NCBI RefSeq assembly: GCF_011694815.1
Contig: NZ_CP050177.1
Location: 5,062,001 to 5,126,000 of the forward strand
Reading direction: 5' to 3'
Source: Streptomyces liangshanensis
GTDB taxonomy: Bacteria; Actinomycetota; Actinomycetes; Streptomycetales; Streptomycetaceae
DNA length: 64,000 nucleotides
A program made the translations under genes and the position numbers. The notes under the pieces were generated by a model that was not told the DNA's origin, did not search any database, and saw only the letters and a list, made by a program, of their open reading frames with translations. Of the stretch, positions 53,030-63,255 are shown piece after piece. Each line of letters starts with the position of its first letter. The first letter of the stretch is position 1.

Positions 53030-53125
53030 GGCGGCAGGACCCAGGAAGCCGGTGCGAATCCGGCGCGGTCCCGCCACTGTGACCGAGCTCTCCACGGCTC
53101 GGCAGCCAGGAACTGACCTGCCGCC
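53030..53125 (+). promoter_or_regulatory. Cobalamin riboswitch
   Basis: Class-defining elements in order: GCCGGTGCGAATCCGGCGCG, GTCCCGCCACTGTGA, and the B12 box AGCCAGGAACTGACCTGCC (53104-53122). The closing P1 stem GGCGGCAGG (53030-53038) pairs with CCTGCCGCC (53117-53125). An expression-platform hairpin AGGGGA/TCCCCT (53141-53160) directly abuts the GGAGGAGG ribosome site at 53161, fitting translational control of the ABC operon. It lies 22 bp after the mec stop. Confidence 0.95.
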
Positions 53126-53175
53126 CTTCTTCCACCAACCAGGGGACGCGGAAATCCCCTGGAGGAGGCCCTGCC

Positions 53176-54186
53176 GTGCATGTCGTTCCCCGGCGCCGCC
53201 GCGCGCTCACAGCCGTCGCCCTGTCCGCCGTCCTCCTCCCGCTCGCCGCCTGCGGCAGCGATACGGCGCCCGAGGCGGCGAAGGACCCGAAGGCCGGTGC
53301 CGAAGCCCCCGCGGGCTTCCCGTACACCGTCACCAACTGCGGGGTGACCACCACCTACCAGGCCCCGCCGAAGCGCGTGGTCACCCTGAACCAGCACGCC
53401 ACCGAGGTCATGCTCGCCCTCGGCCTCCAGAAGTCCCTGGTCGGCACTGCCTACCTGGACGACAGGATCCTCCCCGCCTACGCCAAGGCCTACGCGGGCG
53501 TCCCGGTCCTCGCCAAGGAGTACCCCTCCAAGGAGAAACTCCTCGCCGCCAACCCCGACTTCGTCTACGGCGGCTACTCCAGCGCCTTCGACGCCGGCGA
53601 CGGCCGCAGCCGCGACGCGCTCAAGGGCTCCGGCATCAACACCCGCCTCAACCTGGAGAACTGCACCAAGGGGAAGACCACCCTCGACGACGTCTACCAG
53701 GAAGTACGGGAAGTCGGCCGCACCTTCGGCGTCCCCGACCGCGCCGAGAAGTGGATCGCCCACGCCCGCACCACCGTCGCCGACACCGCCGAGCATCTGA
53801 AGGACGTCGAGCCGCTCTCCGTCTTCGTCTACGACAGCGGCGACAAGACCGCCTTCACCGCGGGCGGCAAGGGCATCGGCAACGAACTGATCACCCGCGC
53901 CGGCGGCCGCAACGTCTTCGCCGACCTCGGCAAGGCCTGGGGCGACGCCACCTGGGAACAGGTCGTCGCCCGCAAACCGCAGACCGTCGTCATCTACGAC
54001 TACGGCTCCACCACCGTCGCCCAGAAGGAGAAGCGCCTCCTCGACGACCCGGTGCTCAAGGACGTCCCGGCGATCAAGAACAAACGATTCGCCGTCATGC
54101 CCCTCTCCGAAGTCGTCCTCGGCGTCCGCGCCCCCGACGCCATCGCGGAACTCGCCGCGCAACTCCACCCCGAGACCGTGAAGTAA
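53176..54186 (+). CDS. btuF: ABC transporter substrate-binding lipoprotein (BtuF-type, cobalamin)
   Basis: 336 residues. Lipoprotein signal with lipobox LLPLAAC. Periplasmic-binding fold of the siderophore/B12 class: PPKRVVTLNQHATEVMLALG, LVGTAYLDDRILPAY, LLAANPDFVYGGYSSAF, ITRAGGRNVFADLGKAWGDA, LSEVVLGVRAPDAIAEL. Sequence alone cannot separate B12 from Fe-siderophore ligands; the cobalamin riboswitch upstream argues for B12 or a corrinoid. GTG 53176 lies seven bases after GGAGGAGG. Confidence 0.87.
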   Translation: MHVVPRRRRALTAVALSAVLLPLAACGSDTAPEAAKDPKAGAEAPAGFPYTVTNCGVTTTYQAPPKRVVTLNQHATEVMLALGLQKSLVGTAYLDDRILPAYAKAYAGVPVLAKEYPSKEKLLAANPDFVYGGYSSAFDAGDGRSRDALKGSGINTRLNLENCTKGKTTLDDVYQEVREVGRTFGVPDRAEKWIAHARTTVADTAEHLKDVEPLSVFVYDSGDKTAFTAGGKGIGNELITRAGGRNVFADLGKAWGDATWEQVVARKPQTVVIYDYGSTTVAQKEKRLLDDPVLKDVPAIKNKRFAVMPLSEVVLGVRAPDAIAELAAQLHPETVK

Positions 54187-54192
54187 GCGACG

Positions 54193-55233
54193 GTGAGCGC
54201 CACCACCCCGCCCGCCCGCGGGCGGATACGCCACACCCTCGTGCTGACCGGCCTCGCCGCCGCACTCGCCGCCGCCGTCGTCGCGGCCCTCGCCCTCGGC
54301 TCCGTCCGCATCCCGCCCGGTCAGGTCGTCGCCGCTCTGACCGGGCACGCCGACCCCAGCCCCTTCCGGACCATCGTCCTCGACGTCCGGCTCCCGCGCG
54401 TCCTCCTCGGCGCCGTCGTCGGCGCCGGACTCGCCGTCGTCGGGACCGTCCTCCAGGCCCTCGTACGCAACCGCCTCGCCGACCCCTTCCTCCTCGGCAT
54501 CTCCTCCGGCGCCTCCACCGGCGCCGTCCTCGTCCTCGTCCTCGGCATCGGCGGCGGCATCACCACCACCGTCGCCATGCCCGCCGCCGCCTTCGCCGGC
54601 TCCCTCGTCGCCCTCGTCCTCGTCTACGGACTCGCCCGGCGCGGCGGCGAACTCACCGGCGGCCGCCTCGTCCTCGCCGGCGTCACCGTCTCGTACATCC
54701 TCACCGCCCTCACCACCCTCGTCCTCGTCGTCTCCGCCCGCCCCGAGCACTTCCAGGAAGCCCTCTACTGGTCCATGGGCGGCCTCGGCAGCGCCCGCTG
54801 GTCCACCCTCCTGCTGCCCGGCGTCGTCCTCACCCTCGGCACCGCCGCCCTCATGGCCCTCGCCCGCCCCCTCGACCTGCTCCTCCTCGGCGAGGAAGGC
54901 GCCACCGCCCTCGGCCTCGACACCGCCCGCTTCCGCGCCGCCGTCTTCGTCCTCGCGTCCCTCGTCACCGGCGTCATGGTCGCCGCCAGCGGCGCCGTCG
55001 GCTTCATCGGCCTGCTCGTCCCGCACGCCGCCCGCATGGCCGTCGGCGCCACCCACCGCGTCCTGCTGCCCGTCGCCGCCCTCGGCGGGGCCGTCGTCCT
55101 CGTCGTCGCCGACCTCGCCGCCCGTACCGTCGCCGCCCCGCAGGACATCCCCGTCGGCGTCCTCACCGCACTCACCGGCGGACCGTTCTTCCTCTGGCTC
55201 ATGCGCCGACGCCCCGAAGGAGCCCCCGTATGA
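54193..55233 (+). CDS. btuC: ABC transporter permease, FecCD/BtuC type
   Basis: 346 residues, about ten helices. DVRLPRVLLGAVVGAGLAVV with GTVLQALVRNRLADPFLLG and SSGASTGAVLVLVLG are the family hallmarks; ASGAVGFIGLLVPHAARMAV is the coupling-loop region. GTG 54193 starts 6 bp after the btuF stop and the stop overlaps the ATPase start (ATGA). Confidence 0.9.
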   Translation: MSATTPPARGRIRHTLVLTGLAAALAAAVVAALALGSVRIPPGQVVAALTGHADPSPFRTIVLDVRLPRVLLGAVVGAGLAVVGTVLQALVRNRLADPFLLGISSGASTGAVLVLVLGIGGGITTTVAMPAAAFAGSLVALVLVYGLARRGGELTGGRLVLAGVTVSYILTALTTLVLVVSARPEHFQEALYWSMGGLGSARWSTLLLPGVVLTLGTAALMALARPLDLLLLGEEGATALGLDTARFRAAVFVLASLVTGVMVAASGAVGFIGLLVPHAARMAVGATHRVLLPVAALGGAVVLVVADLAARTVAAPQDIPVGVLTALTGGPFFLWLMRRRPEGAPV

Positions 55234-56006
55234 CCGCCGCCCTCACCCTCGAAGGCCTGTCGTACGAAACCGCCGGACGCCTTCTCGTCGACCGCGCCGA
55301 CCTCACCGCCGCCCCCGGCGAGACCGTCGGACTCGTCGGCCCCAACGGCAGCGGCAAGACCACCCTGCTGCGCTGCGTCTACGGGACCCTCCGCCCCACC
55401 GCCGGACACGCCCTCCTCGACGGGCGCGACCTCCACACCATGACCCCCAAGGAACGGGCCCGGCGGATCGCCACCGTCCCCCAGGACGGCGGCACCGAGT
55501 TCGAACTCACCGTCAGGGAAGTCGTCGCCATGGGGCGCTCCCCGCACAAACGCTTCTGGGAGGCCGACACCGCGGCCGACACCACCCTCGCCGACGAGGC
55601 CCTCGCCCGCGTCGGCATCACCGACCTCGCCTCCCGCGCCTTCCCCACCCTGTCCGGCGGCGAACGCCAGCGCGCCCTCGTCGCCCGCGCCCTGGTCCAG
55701 CGCCCCGCGCTGCTCGTCCTCGACGAACCGACCAACCACCTCGACATCAGCTACCAGCTCGGCATCCTCACCCTGATCAAACAGGCGGGCACCACCAACC
55801 TCCTCGCCCTCCACGACCTCAACCTCGCCGCCCACTACTGCGACCGCATCCACGTCCTGCGCGCCGGCCGGATCGTCGCCTCCGGCACCCCGCACGACGT
55901 CCTCACCCCCGCGCTCCTCGACGCGGTCTACCAGGTGAAAGCCGAGGTCAGCGAGCATCCGCTGACCGGCAGACCCCTGGTGGTCTACCTCCCGCCGTCC
56001 ACCTGA
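55230..56006 (+). CDS. btuD: ABC transporter ATP-binding protein, BtuD/FepC type
   Basis: 258 residues. Walker A VGPNGSGKTTLLRCVYG, signature LSGGERQRALVARALVQRP, Walker B LLVLDEPTNHLDISYQL, switch His in LLALHDLNLAAHYCDRIHVL. ATG 55230 overlaps the permease stop. Last gene of the riboswitch-controlled operon. Confidence 0.92.
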   Translation: MTAALTLEGLSYETAGRLLVDRADLTAAPGETVGLVGPNGSGKTTLLRCVYGTLRPTAGHALLDGRDLHTMTPKERARRIATVPQDGGTEFELTVREVVAMGRSPHKRFWEADTAADTTLADEALARVGITDLASRAFPTLSGGERQRALVARALVQRPALLVLDEPTNHLDISYQLGILTLIKQAGTTNLLALHDLNLAAHYCDRIHVLRAGRIVASGTPHDVLTPALLDAVYQVKAEVSEHPLTGRPLVVYLPPST

Positions 56007-56075
56007 CGAACACCATCCGTCCGCCCGGCGAGACGGCCTATCGGGATGTGAAGCGGGAATCGATACGATGACCGC

Positions 56076-57606
<1,531 letters not shown>

Positions 57607-57614
57607 GGGTAACT

Positions 57615-57660
57615 CAAGCCCGTCCGGCGATTGAGGACACCACGCGGCCGAAGGCCGTGG
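57615..57660 (-). repeat. Dispersed intergenic repeat, second copy of the pncA-repeat outer segment
   Basis: CAAGCCCGTCCGGCGATTGA followed by GGACACC and GGCCGAAGGCCGTGG closely matches 48116-48161 (outer part of the right inverted-repeat arm). This CCGTCCGGCG-TTGAGGAC motif is a frequent intergenic repeat in Streptomyces. It follows the cysM stop and contains a small hairpin (CGGCC/GGCCG), so it may act in termination. Confidence 0.75.
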
Positions 57661-57689
57661 CCGCACCCGCACTCGCACCCCGCCACCCC

Positions 57690-58160
57690 TCACCCCGTGA
57701 GATCCCGCACCCGCTCCCACAACGCCGGATCCACCGTCGACGCCCGCCGCCGGAAGTCCTTGAGCCGTACGCTCCTCAGCTCACCGGTCTCCAGGTAGCT
57801 CCGGCGGCCCTGGGCGTCGCCCACCGTGTCGGGCGGCAGGAGAATCACCCCCGGGCCGTCGTGCCGCTTCGTCGTGATCTTCGCGACCCGCGCGCTGTTC
57901 CCCCGCACCGACAGGACCAGGCACGGCCGGTCCTTCGACCCCGGACCGTCCTCGAACGGCACCGTGGCCCACCAGACCTCCCCCGGAACAGGCCGCCCCG
58001 TCCGCTTCGGCGCACGGGCCGGCCCCCCGGGCGGCCTCGTCCGGCCACCCGGCCCGGTCCCGCGCCGCGGCCGCGGACCGCGCCCCCAGCCGTCCACCAC
58101 CGAGGCGATCAGCGCGAGCGCCACGACGACGACCAGAACGATCCACCACGTCGTATTCAT
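57690..58160 (-). CDS. Membrane-anchored PemK/MazF-like protein
   Basis: 156 residues. N-terminal transmembrane helix WWIVLVVVVALALIASVV, a basic Pro/Gly/Arg linker (about 25-55), then a PemK/MazF-type fold: RPVPGEVWWATVPFEDGPGS, KDRPCLVLSVRGNSARVAKI, TTKRHDGPGVILLPPD, TGELRSVRLKDFRRRASTVD. MazF toxins are soluble mRNA interferases with an adjacent antitoxin; here there is a membrane anchor and no antitoxin gene on either side. The function may have diverged. Start ATG 58160 lacks a clear ribosome site. Confidence 0.78.
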   Translation of the reverse strand: MNTTWWIVLVVVVALALIASVVDGWGRGPRPRRGTGPGGRTRPPGGPARAPKRTGRPVPGEVWWATVPFEDGPGSKDRPCLVLSVRGNSARVAKITTKRHDGPGVILLPPDTVGDAQGRRSYLETGELRSVRLKDFRRRASTVDPALWERVRDLTG

Positions 58161-58320
58161 GACGTCGAAGGTAGCGCCCCGAACCGGCGATCCATCCGAA
58201 CCGGTGACAGAGCAGGTGAGTTCGCCCACAGACGACCGGTGTGGAGGAGCGACCGGCCCTTTCGCGCCTTACGCTCGAAGACCGAACGACCCCCGTCCAC
58301 GCAACGGAGGTTCACGCTCC

Positions 58321-59073
58321 ATGAAGCTCACCGTCGTCGGCTGCTCGGGCTCCTTTCCCTCGGTGGGATCGGCCTGCTCCAGCTACCTCGTAGAGGCCGA
58401 CGGCTTCAGGTTGCTCCTCGACATGGGCAACGGCGCCCTCGGCGAGCTGCAACGCCATGTCGGTCTGTACGACCTCGACGCCATCTTCCTCAGCCATCTC
58501 CACGCGGACCACTGCATAGACATGTGCGGGTACTTCGTCGCCCGCTACTACCGCTTCGACGGCGGGCGCTGCGGCGCCCTCCCGGTGTACGGCCCCGAAG
58601 GCACCGAACAACGGCTCACCACGGCTTACGCGGACACCCCGACGGACAAGTCCATGAGTGAGGTCTTCGACTTCCAGACGCTCAAGCCGGGCTCCTTCGA
58701 CATCGGCCCCTTCCAGGTACGCACGGAGAAGGTCGCGCACCCCGTCGACACCTTCGGCATCCGGGTCGAGCACGGCGGACGCTCGCTCACCTACTCGGGC
58801 GACACCGGCGTGTGCGAACCGCTGGTCGAGCTGGCCGAGGACACCGACCTGTTCCTGTGCGAGGCGGCGTTCACGTACGGCAAGGAAGACATCCCCGGCC
58901 TGCACCTCAACGGCCGCGAGGCCGGCGCCCACGCCGCCCGCGCCCGGGCGCGGCGGCTGGTGCTCACCCACATCCCGCCGTGGACGGACGCCGAGCGGAA
59001 CCTCGCCGACGCCCGCGCGGTGTACGGCGGTCCCGCCGAACTGGCCGTGCCGGGAGCGGTGTACGAGCTGTGA
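58321..59073 (+). CDS. Metallo-beta-lactamase-fold hydrolase
   Basis: 250 residues. Zinc motif H-x-H-x-D-H in IFLSHLHADHCIDMCGYFVA at about residue 60; further ligands in KVAHPVDTFGIRVEH and TYSGDTGVCEPLVEL; last His in VLTHIPPW. Resembles RNase Z/ElaC-type and cyclic-nucleotide-phosphodiesterase-type members, but lacks the longer exosite arm of RNase Z, so I keep the general name. GGAGG lies 11 bases before ATG 58321. In actinobacteria this gene is usually close to rph and rdgB, as here. Confidence 0.85.
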   Translation: MKLTVVGCSGSFPSVGSACSSYLVEADGFRLLLDMGNGALGELQRHVGLYDLDAIFLSHLHADHCIDMCGYFVARYYRFDGGRCGALPVYGPEGTEQRLTTAYADTPTDKSMSEVFDFQTLKPGSFDIGPFQVRTEKVAHPVDTFGIRVEHGGRSLTYSGDTGVCEPLVELAEDTDLFLCEAAFTYGKEDIPGLHLNGREAGAHAARARARRLVLTHIPPWTDAERNLADARAVYGGPAELAVPGAVYEL

Positions 59074-59096
59074 CGCGCGAGGCCTGAGGACACCAC

Positions 59097-59138
59097 GCCG
59101 AAGCCCCCGCCGCTCCTCGGAGCGGCGGGGGCTTCGGC
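59097..59138. terminator. Bidirectional hairpin terminator between hydrolase gene and nagE2
   Basis: Perfect 18-bp stem (59097-59114 with 59121-59138), loop CCTCGG. Serves the plus-strand hydrolase gene and the convergent nagE2. Confidence 0.9.
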
Positions 59139-59146
59139 ATCGGGTC

Positions 59147-60409
59147 CTAGGCCTTCGTGAGGTCGTCGACCTCTTCCTCGGGCTCACGGCCCGGGGTCTT
59201 CAGGTCGAACTTGACGATCACGTACCGGAAGACGCCGTAGTAGATCGCGCCGAACAACAGCCCGATCGGGATGATCAGCCATGGTCGGGTCGCGATGTGC
59301 CAGTTCAGCGCGTAGTCGATGACCCCGGCGGAGAAGCTGAACCCGTCATGCACGCCGAGGGACCAGGTCAGCGCCATCGAGGCCGCCGTCAGCAGCACGT
59401 GGATCACGTACAGCAGCGGCGCGATGAACATGAACGAGAACTCGATGGGCTCGGTCACACCGGTCACGAACGACGTGAGGGCCAGCGAGATCATCATGCC
59501 CAGCACGGCCTTGCGGCGCTCGGGGCGAGCGGTGTGCGCCATGGCGAGGGCGGCGGCGGGCAGGCCGAACATCATGATCGGGAAGAAGCCCGACATGAAC
59601 ATCCCGGCGCTCGGGTCACCGGCGAGGAAGCGCGTGAGGTCTCCGTGGACAACCACGCCGGACGCGTTCTTGAAGTCACCGAGCTGGAACCACGCCACCG
59701 TGTTCACGAACTGGTGCATCCCGACCGGGATCAGACCGCGGTTCACCGCGCCGAACAGCGCGGCCCCGCCGGAGCCCAGCCCGGTGATCCACTGGCCCAC
59801 GTCGGTGATGCCGTCGCCGATCGGCTTCCAGACCAGACCGAAGATCACACCGACGAGCGTGCCGACGAACGCCATGATGATCGGGACGAGCCGGCGGCCG
59901 TTGAAGAAGCCGAGCCAGTCCACCAGCTTCTTGCGGTGGTAGCGCTGCCACAGGACCGCGGACAGCAGCCCCATGATGATGCCGCCGAACACCCCCGGGT
60001 CGTTGTACGTCGCGGCTATGTCGGCCTTCGACGTGATCACGGCGTCCGTGACCGGGAACGCCTGGAGCACCTTGCTGTAGACCAGGAAGCCGACCAGCGC
60101 GGCGAGCGCCGTGGAACCGTCCGACTTCTTGGCGAAGCCGATGGCCACACCCACACAGAACAGCAGCGGCAGGGCGCCGGTCAGGGCACCGCCCGCGTTG
60201 TCGAAGACGGACGCGACCTTGTCCCAGCCGAGGCCGTCCTGACCGAAGACGTCCTTGGCGCCCAGGCGGACCATCAGGCCCGCGGCCGGCAGAACGGCGA
60301 TCGGCAGCTGAAGGCTGCGCCCCACCTTCTGGAGGCCCTGGAACACTGCCGAGCCCCGCTTCTTGGCGGGCGCGGGGGCGGGTGCCGCCGCGGCGGTGGC
60401 CGTAGTCAT
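59147..60409 (-). CDS. nagE2: PTS transporter EIIC, N-acetylglucosamine-specific (NagE2-like)
   Basis: 420 residues, membrane channel component that imports and phosphorylates GlcNAc together with EIIB (nagF). Typical PTS glucose/GlcNAc EIIC sequence: LQKVGRSLQLPIAVLPAAGL, GMHQFVNTVAWFQLGDF, FFPIMMFGLPAAALAMAHTA, GVTEPIEFSFMFIAPLLYVI and GVHDGFSFSAGVIDYALNW. ATG 60409 has GGAGGAAG upstream. Two overlapping-type dre sites lie about 95-125 bp upstream, so DasR control is expected. Streptomyces usually keep nagE1 next to nagE2; here only one EIIC is present. Confidence 0.92.
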   Translation of the reverse strand: MTTATAAAAPAPAPAKKRGSAVFQGLQKVGRSLQLPIAVLPAAGLMVRLGAKDVFGQDGLGWDKVASVFDNAGGALTGALPLLFCVGVAIGFAKKSDGSTALAALVGFLVYSKVLQAFPVTDAVITSKADIAATYNDPGVFGGIIMGLLSAVLWQRYHRKKLVDWLGFFNGRRLVPIIMAFVGTLVGVIFGLVWKPIGDGITDVGQWITGLGSGGAALFGAVNRGLIPVGMHQFVNTVAWFQLGDFKNASGVVVHGDLTRFLAGDPSAGMFMSGFFPIMMFGLPAAALAMAHTARPERRKAVLGMMISLALTSFVTGVTEPIEFSFMFIAPLLYVIHVLLTAASMALTWSLGVHDGFSFSAGVIDYALNWHIATRPWLIIPIGLLFGAIYYGVFRYVIVKFDLKTPGREPEEEVDDLTKA

Positions 60410-60501
60410 CAACTTCCTCCAGAAGACATGGCGCCGCCAGGGACAGGGGGGACGAACAAGGGGGAGACGGCGGCGACAGCTTGAACACAGCGTGCGGGCC
60501 G

Positions 60502-60517
60502 TGTGGTCTACACCACT
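60502..60517. promoter_or_regulatory. dre-like DasR operator 1 of nagE2
   Basis: TGTGGTCTACACCACT, 14 of 16 matches to the DasR consensus. One base separates it from the next site. Confidence 0.85.
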
Positions 60518-60518
60518 G

Positions 60519-60534
60519 AGTGGTGTAGACCAGT
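60519..60534. promoter_or_regulatory. dre-like DasR operator 2 of nagE2
   Basis: AGTGGTGTAGACCAGT, 15 of 16 matches, the best in the window. Paired with operator 1 at 17-bp spacing, which suggests cooperative or two-dimer binding. Confidence 0.9.
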
Positions 60535-60735
60535 TCTACAGGATGTGCGATAGATAAGGAACCTCTATAAATGTGGCCTGAGCCATAGTCGTAAAAGCCG
60601 TAAAACTGCCTCAGGCTAACATTCCGGCAGGGGGGCATACGGTGCCATGACGGACCGAAAGCCCCAACTGGCTTGCCCCGCAAAGGCGTTGCTCTCCGCG
60701 ACCGCCGCCCCCGCCCGACCGGCCCGTCCCTCTGA

Positions 60736-60751
60736 AATGGTGTAGACCAGT
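60736..60751. promoter_or_regulatory. dre-like DasR operator of nagF
   Basis: AATGGTGTAGACCAGT, 14 of 16 matches, 117 bp before the nagF start. The remaining bases of the 458-bp nagE2-nagF gap hold both promoters and no gene. Confidence 0.85.
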
Positions 60752-60867
60752 TGAGGTACGTTGAGAGCCGGTCACCCGCCCGTGAAGACAGGGCAACCGT
60801 GCGTTACCGTGACAAAACGCTCTAGGGCTTGTCGTTCCGGAGCTTTCCGAGAGTCAGGGAGAACACC

Positions 60868-61101
60868 ATGGCCACCAAGGCTGAGAAGATCGTCGCCGGA
60901 CTCGGCGGGCTCGCGAACATCGAAGAGGTCGAAGGCTGCATCACCCGCCTCCGCACCGAGGTCGTCGACCCCTCCCTCGTCGACGAAAAGGCACTCAAGG
61001 CCGCCGGCGCCCACGGCGTCGTCAAGATGGGTACCGCGATCCAGGTCGTCATCGGCACCGACGCCGACCCCATCGCCGCCGACATCGAAGACATGATGTG
61101 A
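60868..61101 (+). CDS. nagF: PTS EIIB component, N-acetylglucosamine (NagF-like)
   Basis: 77-residue free-standing EIIB. The phosphorylated Cys is in [37 protein letters not shown] completes the fold. Passes phosphate from EIIA to GlcNAc held by EIIC (nagE2, divergent). ATG 60868 has AGGGAG upstream; the longer frame start at 60829 lacks homology. Separate EIIB and EIIC genes are the known Streptomyces arrangement. Confidence 0.93.
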   Translation: MATKAEKIVAGLGGLANIEEVEGCITRLRTEVVDPSLVDEKALKAAGAHGVVKMGTAIQVVIGTDADPIAADIEDMM

Positions 61102-61117
61102 CCACCACCTGACCCCC

Positions 61118-61162
61118 GGGGCCCGTACCACGACCGCCGTCCCCACCGGCCGTACGGGCCCC
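61118..61162 (+). terminator. Hairpin terminator after nagF
   Basis: GGGGCCCGTAC (61118-61128) pairs with GTACGGGCCCC (61152-61162) around a 23-base loop. Confidence 0.6.
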
Positions 61163-61189
61163 ACAGGCCTCCCCACTAAACTCACCGCC

Positions 61190-61927
<738 letters not shown>

Positions 61928-61989
61928 CGACCGGGCCGGCCACCGGGTAAAGACGCAACCAAGGATCCCCCCAGGGCGTCTCTACGCGC

Positions 61990-62019
61990 ACGGGCGTACG
62001 GGCCGAACCGTACGCCCGT
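61990..62019 (+). terminator. Hairpin terminator after rph
   Basis: ACGGGCGTACGG (61990-62001) pairs with CCGTACGCCCGT (62008-62019), loop GCCGAA. Confidence 0.8.
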
Positions 62020-62053
62020 CCGCACACCACTTCACATCCCTGGGGGAACCGCG

Positions 62054-62440
62054 ATGGGCCCGCGCCACCGCCGCACCGCACTCGCCGCCGCAGCCGCCAT
62101 GCTCACCGTCAGCGCGGTGGCCGGATGCGGCGCACTCGACAAGGCACTCGACTGCGTCCAGACCGCCGAGGCCATCAGCGACAGCGTCGGCAACCTCCAG
62201 CAGGCGATATCCGACGCGGGCGACGACCCGCTGAAGATCGACGACGCGCTCCGCGGCATCGACAACGAACTCGACAACCTCAACGACACGACGGACAACG
62301 CCGACCTCAGCAAGGCCGTCGACCAACTGTCCGACGGCGTCGACAACGTCCGCACGGCGGTCAAGGACGGCGACAACAGCCCCGACCTCACGCCGATCAC
62401 GGACGCGGCGACGGAGATAGGCAAGATCTGCACACCCTGA
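62054..62440 (+). CDS. Small lipoprotein of unknown function
   Basis: 128 residues. Basic start, hydrophobic helix and lipobox VSAVAGC near residue 25. The mature part is a helical, acidic protein with heptad-like pattern (DNELDNLNDTTDNADLSKAV, DQLSDGVDNVRTAVKDGD) and two more Cys (ALDCVQTA and the final KICTP). Resembles many Streptomyces surface lipoproteins. Inserted between rph and rdgB; function not inferable. Confidence 0.75.
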   Translation: MGPRHRRTALAAAAAMLTVSAVAGCGALDKALDCVQTAEAISDSVGNLQQAISDAGDDPLKIDDALRGIDNELDNLNDTTDNADLSKAVDQLSDGVDNVRTAVKDGDNSPDLTPITDAATEIGKICTP

Positions 62441-62458
62441 GCGCCTGATACTGGGTGC

Positions 62459-63061
62459 ATGACCCGCCTGATCCTCGCCACCCGCAACGCCGGGAAGCTC
62501 ACCGAACTCAAGGCCATCCTCGCCGACGCCGGCCTGCCCCACGACCTCGTCGGCGCGGACGCCTACCCCGACGTCCCCGACGTCAAGGAGACCGGCGTCA
62601 CCTTCGCCGAGAACGCCCTCCTCAAGGCCCACGCCCTCGCCGACGCGACCGGCCTCCCCGCGGTCGCCGACGACTCGGGCCTCTGCGTGGACGTGCTCGG
62701 CGGCGCCCCCGGCATCTTCTCGGCCCGCTGGTCGGGCACCCACGGCGACGACGCCGCGAACCTCGCCCTGCTGCTGGCCCAGCTCGCCGACATCGCCCCC
62801 GAACACCGCTCGGCCCACTTCGCGTGCGCGGCGGCCCTGGCCCTCCCGGACGGCACGGAACGCGTGGTCGAGGGCCGCCTCCTGGGCACCCTCCGCACCA
62901 CCCCCGCGGGCACGAACGGCTTCGGCTACGACCCGATCCTCCAGCCGAACGGCGAAACGAGGACGTGCGCGGAGCTGTCCCCCCAGGAGAAGAACGCGAT
63001 CAGCCACCGGGGGAAGGCGTTCCGGGCGCTGGCGCCGGTGGTGGGGGAGCTGCTGGGCTGA
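62459..63061 (+). CDS. rdgB: XTP/dITP pyrophosphatase (RdgB/HAM1)
   Basis: 200 residues; removes deaminated purine nucleotides such as dITP and XTP. Motifs: LILATRNAGKLTELKAIL, GVTFAENALLKAHALADATG, PAVADDSGLCVDVLGGAPGI, GTNGFGYDPILQPNGETRT, AISHRGKAFRAL. All catalytic signatures present. ATG 62459, 18 bp after the lipoprotein stop. Confidence 0.95.
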   Translation: MTRLILATRNAGKLTELKAILADAGLPHDLVGADAYPDVPDVKETGVTFAENALLKAHALADATGLPAVADDSGLCVDVLGGAPGIFSARWSGTHGDDAANLALLLAQLADIAPEHRSAHFACAAALALPDGTERVVEGRLLGTLRTTPAGTNGFGYDPILQPNGETRTCAELSPQEKNAISHRGKAFRALAPVVGELLG

Positions 63062-63074
63062 AGCGGAACGAGGA

Positions 63075-63112
63075 AACGGCCTGCGCATCGATCCTTCGAT
63101 TCGCAGGCCGTT
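63075..63112 (+). terminator. Hairpin terminator after rdgB
   Basis: AACGGCCTGCG (63075-63085) pairs with CGCAGGCCGTT (63102-63112); the loop itself can form ATCGA/TCGAT. Confidence 0.85.
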
Positions 63113-63117
63113 CGCTG

Positions 63118-63201
63118 TGCGGCGGAAGGGATTCGAACCCTCAAGCCCTTTCACAGGCCACAGATCCTAAGTCTGCTGCGTCGCCGTTGCGCCACCGCCG
63201 C
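63118..63201 (-). tRNA. tRNA-Leu (TAG)
   Basis: Minus-strand cloverleaf: acceptor GCGGCGG/CCGCCGC, D arm with GTGGCGCAACGGCGAC, anticodon loop CTTAGGA (anticodon TAG), long class-II variable arm, T arm GGGTTCGAATCCC. 84 nt; CCA not encoded. Confidence 0.93.
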
Positions 63202-63255
63202 TAGCCGCCTGCCATCGTACCGGGCAGGCGGCTGAGGTGGTTCCGAGCGGGTCGG

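Noticed and set aside
53052..55229. Upstream extension of the ABC ATPase frame through the riboswitch
   Set aside because: It runs antiphase through btuF and btuC; Walker A and the family N-terminus place the start at 55230.
58658..60484. 608-residue plus-strand frame opposite nagE2
   Set aside because: Antisense of a clearly recognised PTS EIIC gene; His/Asp/Arg-rich shadow composition.
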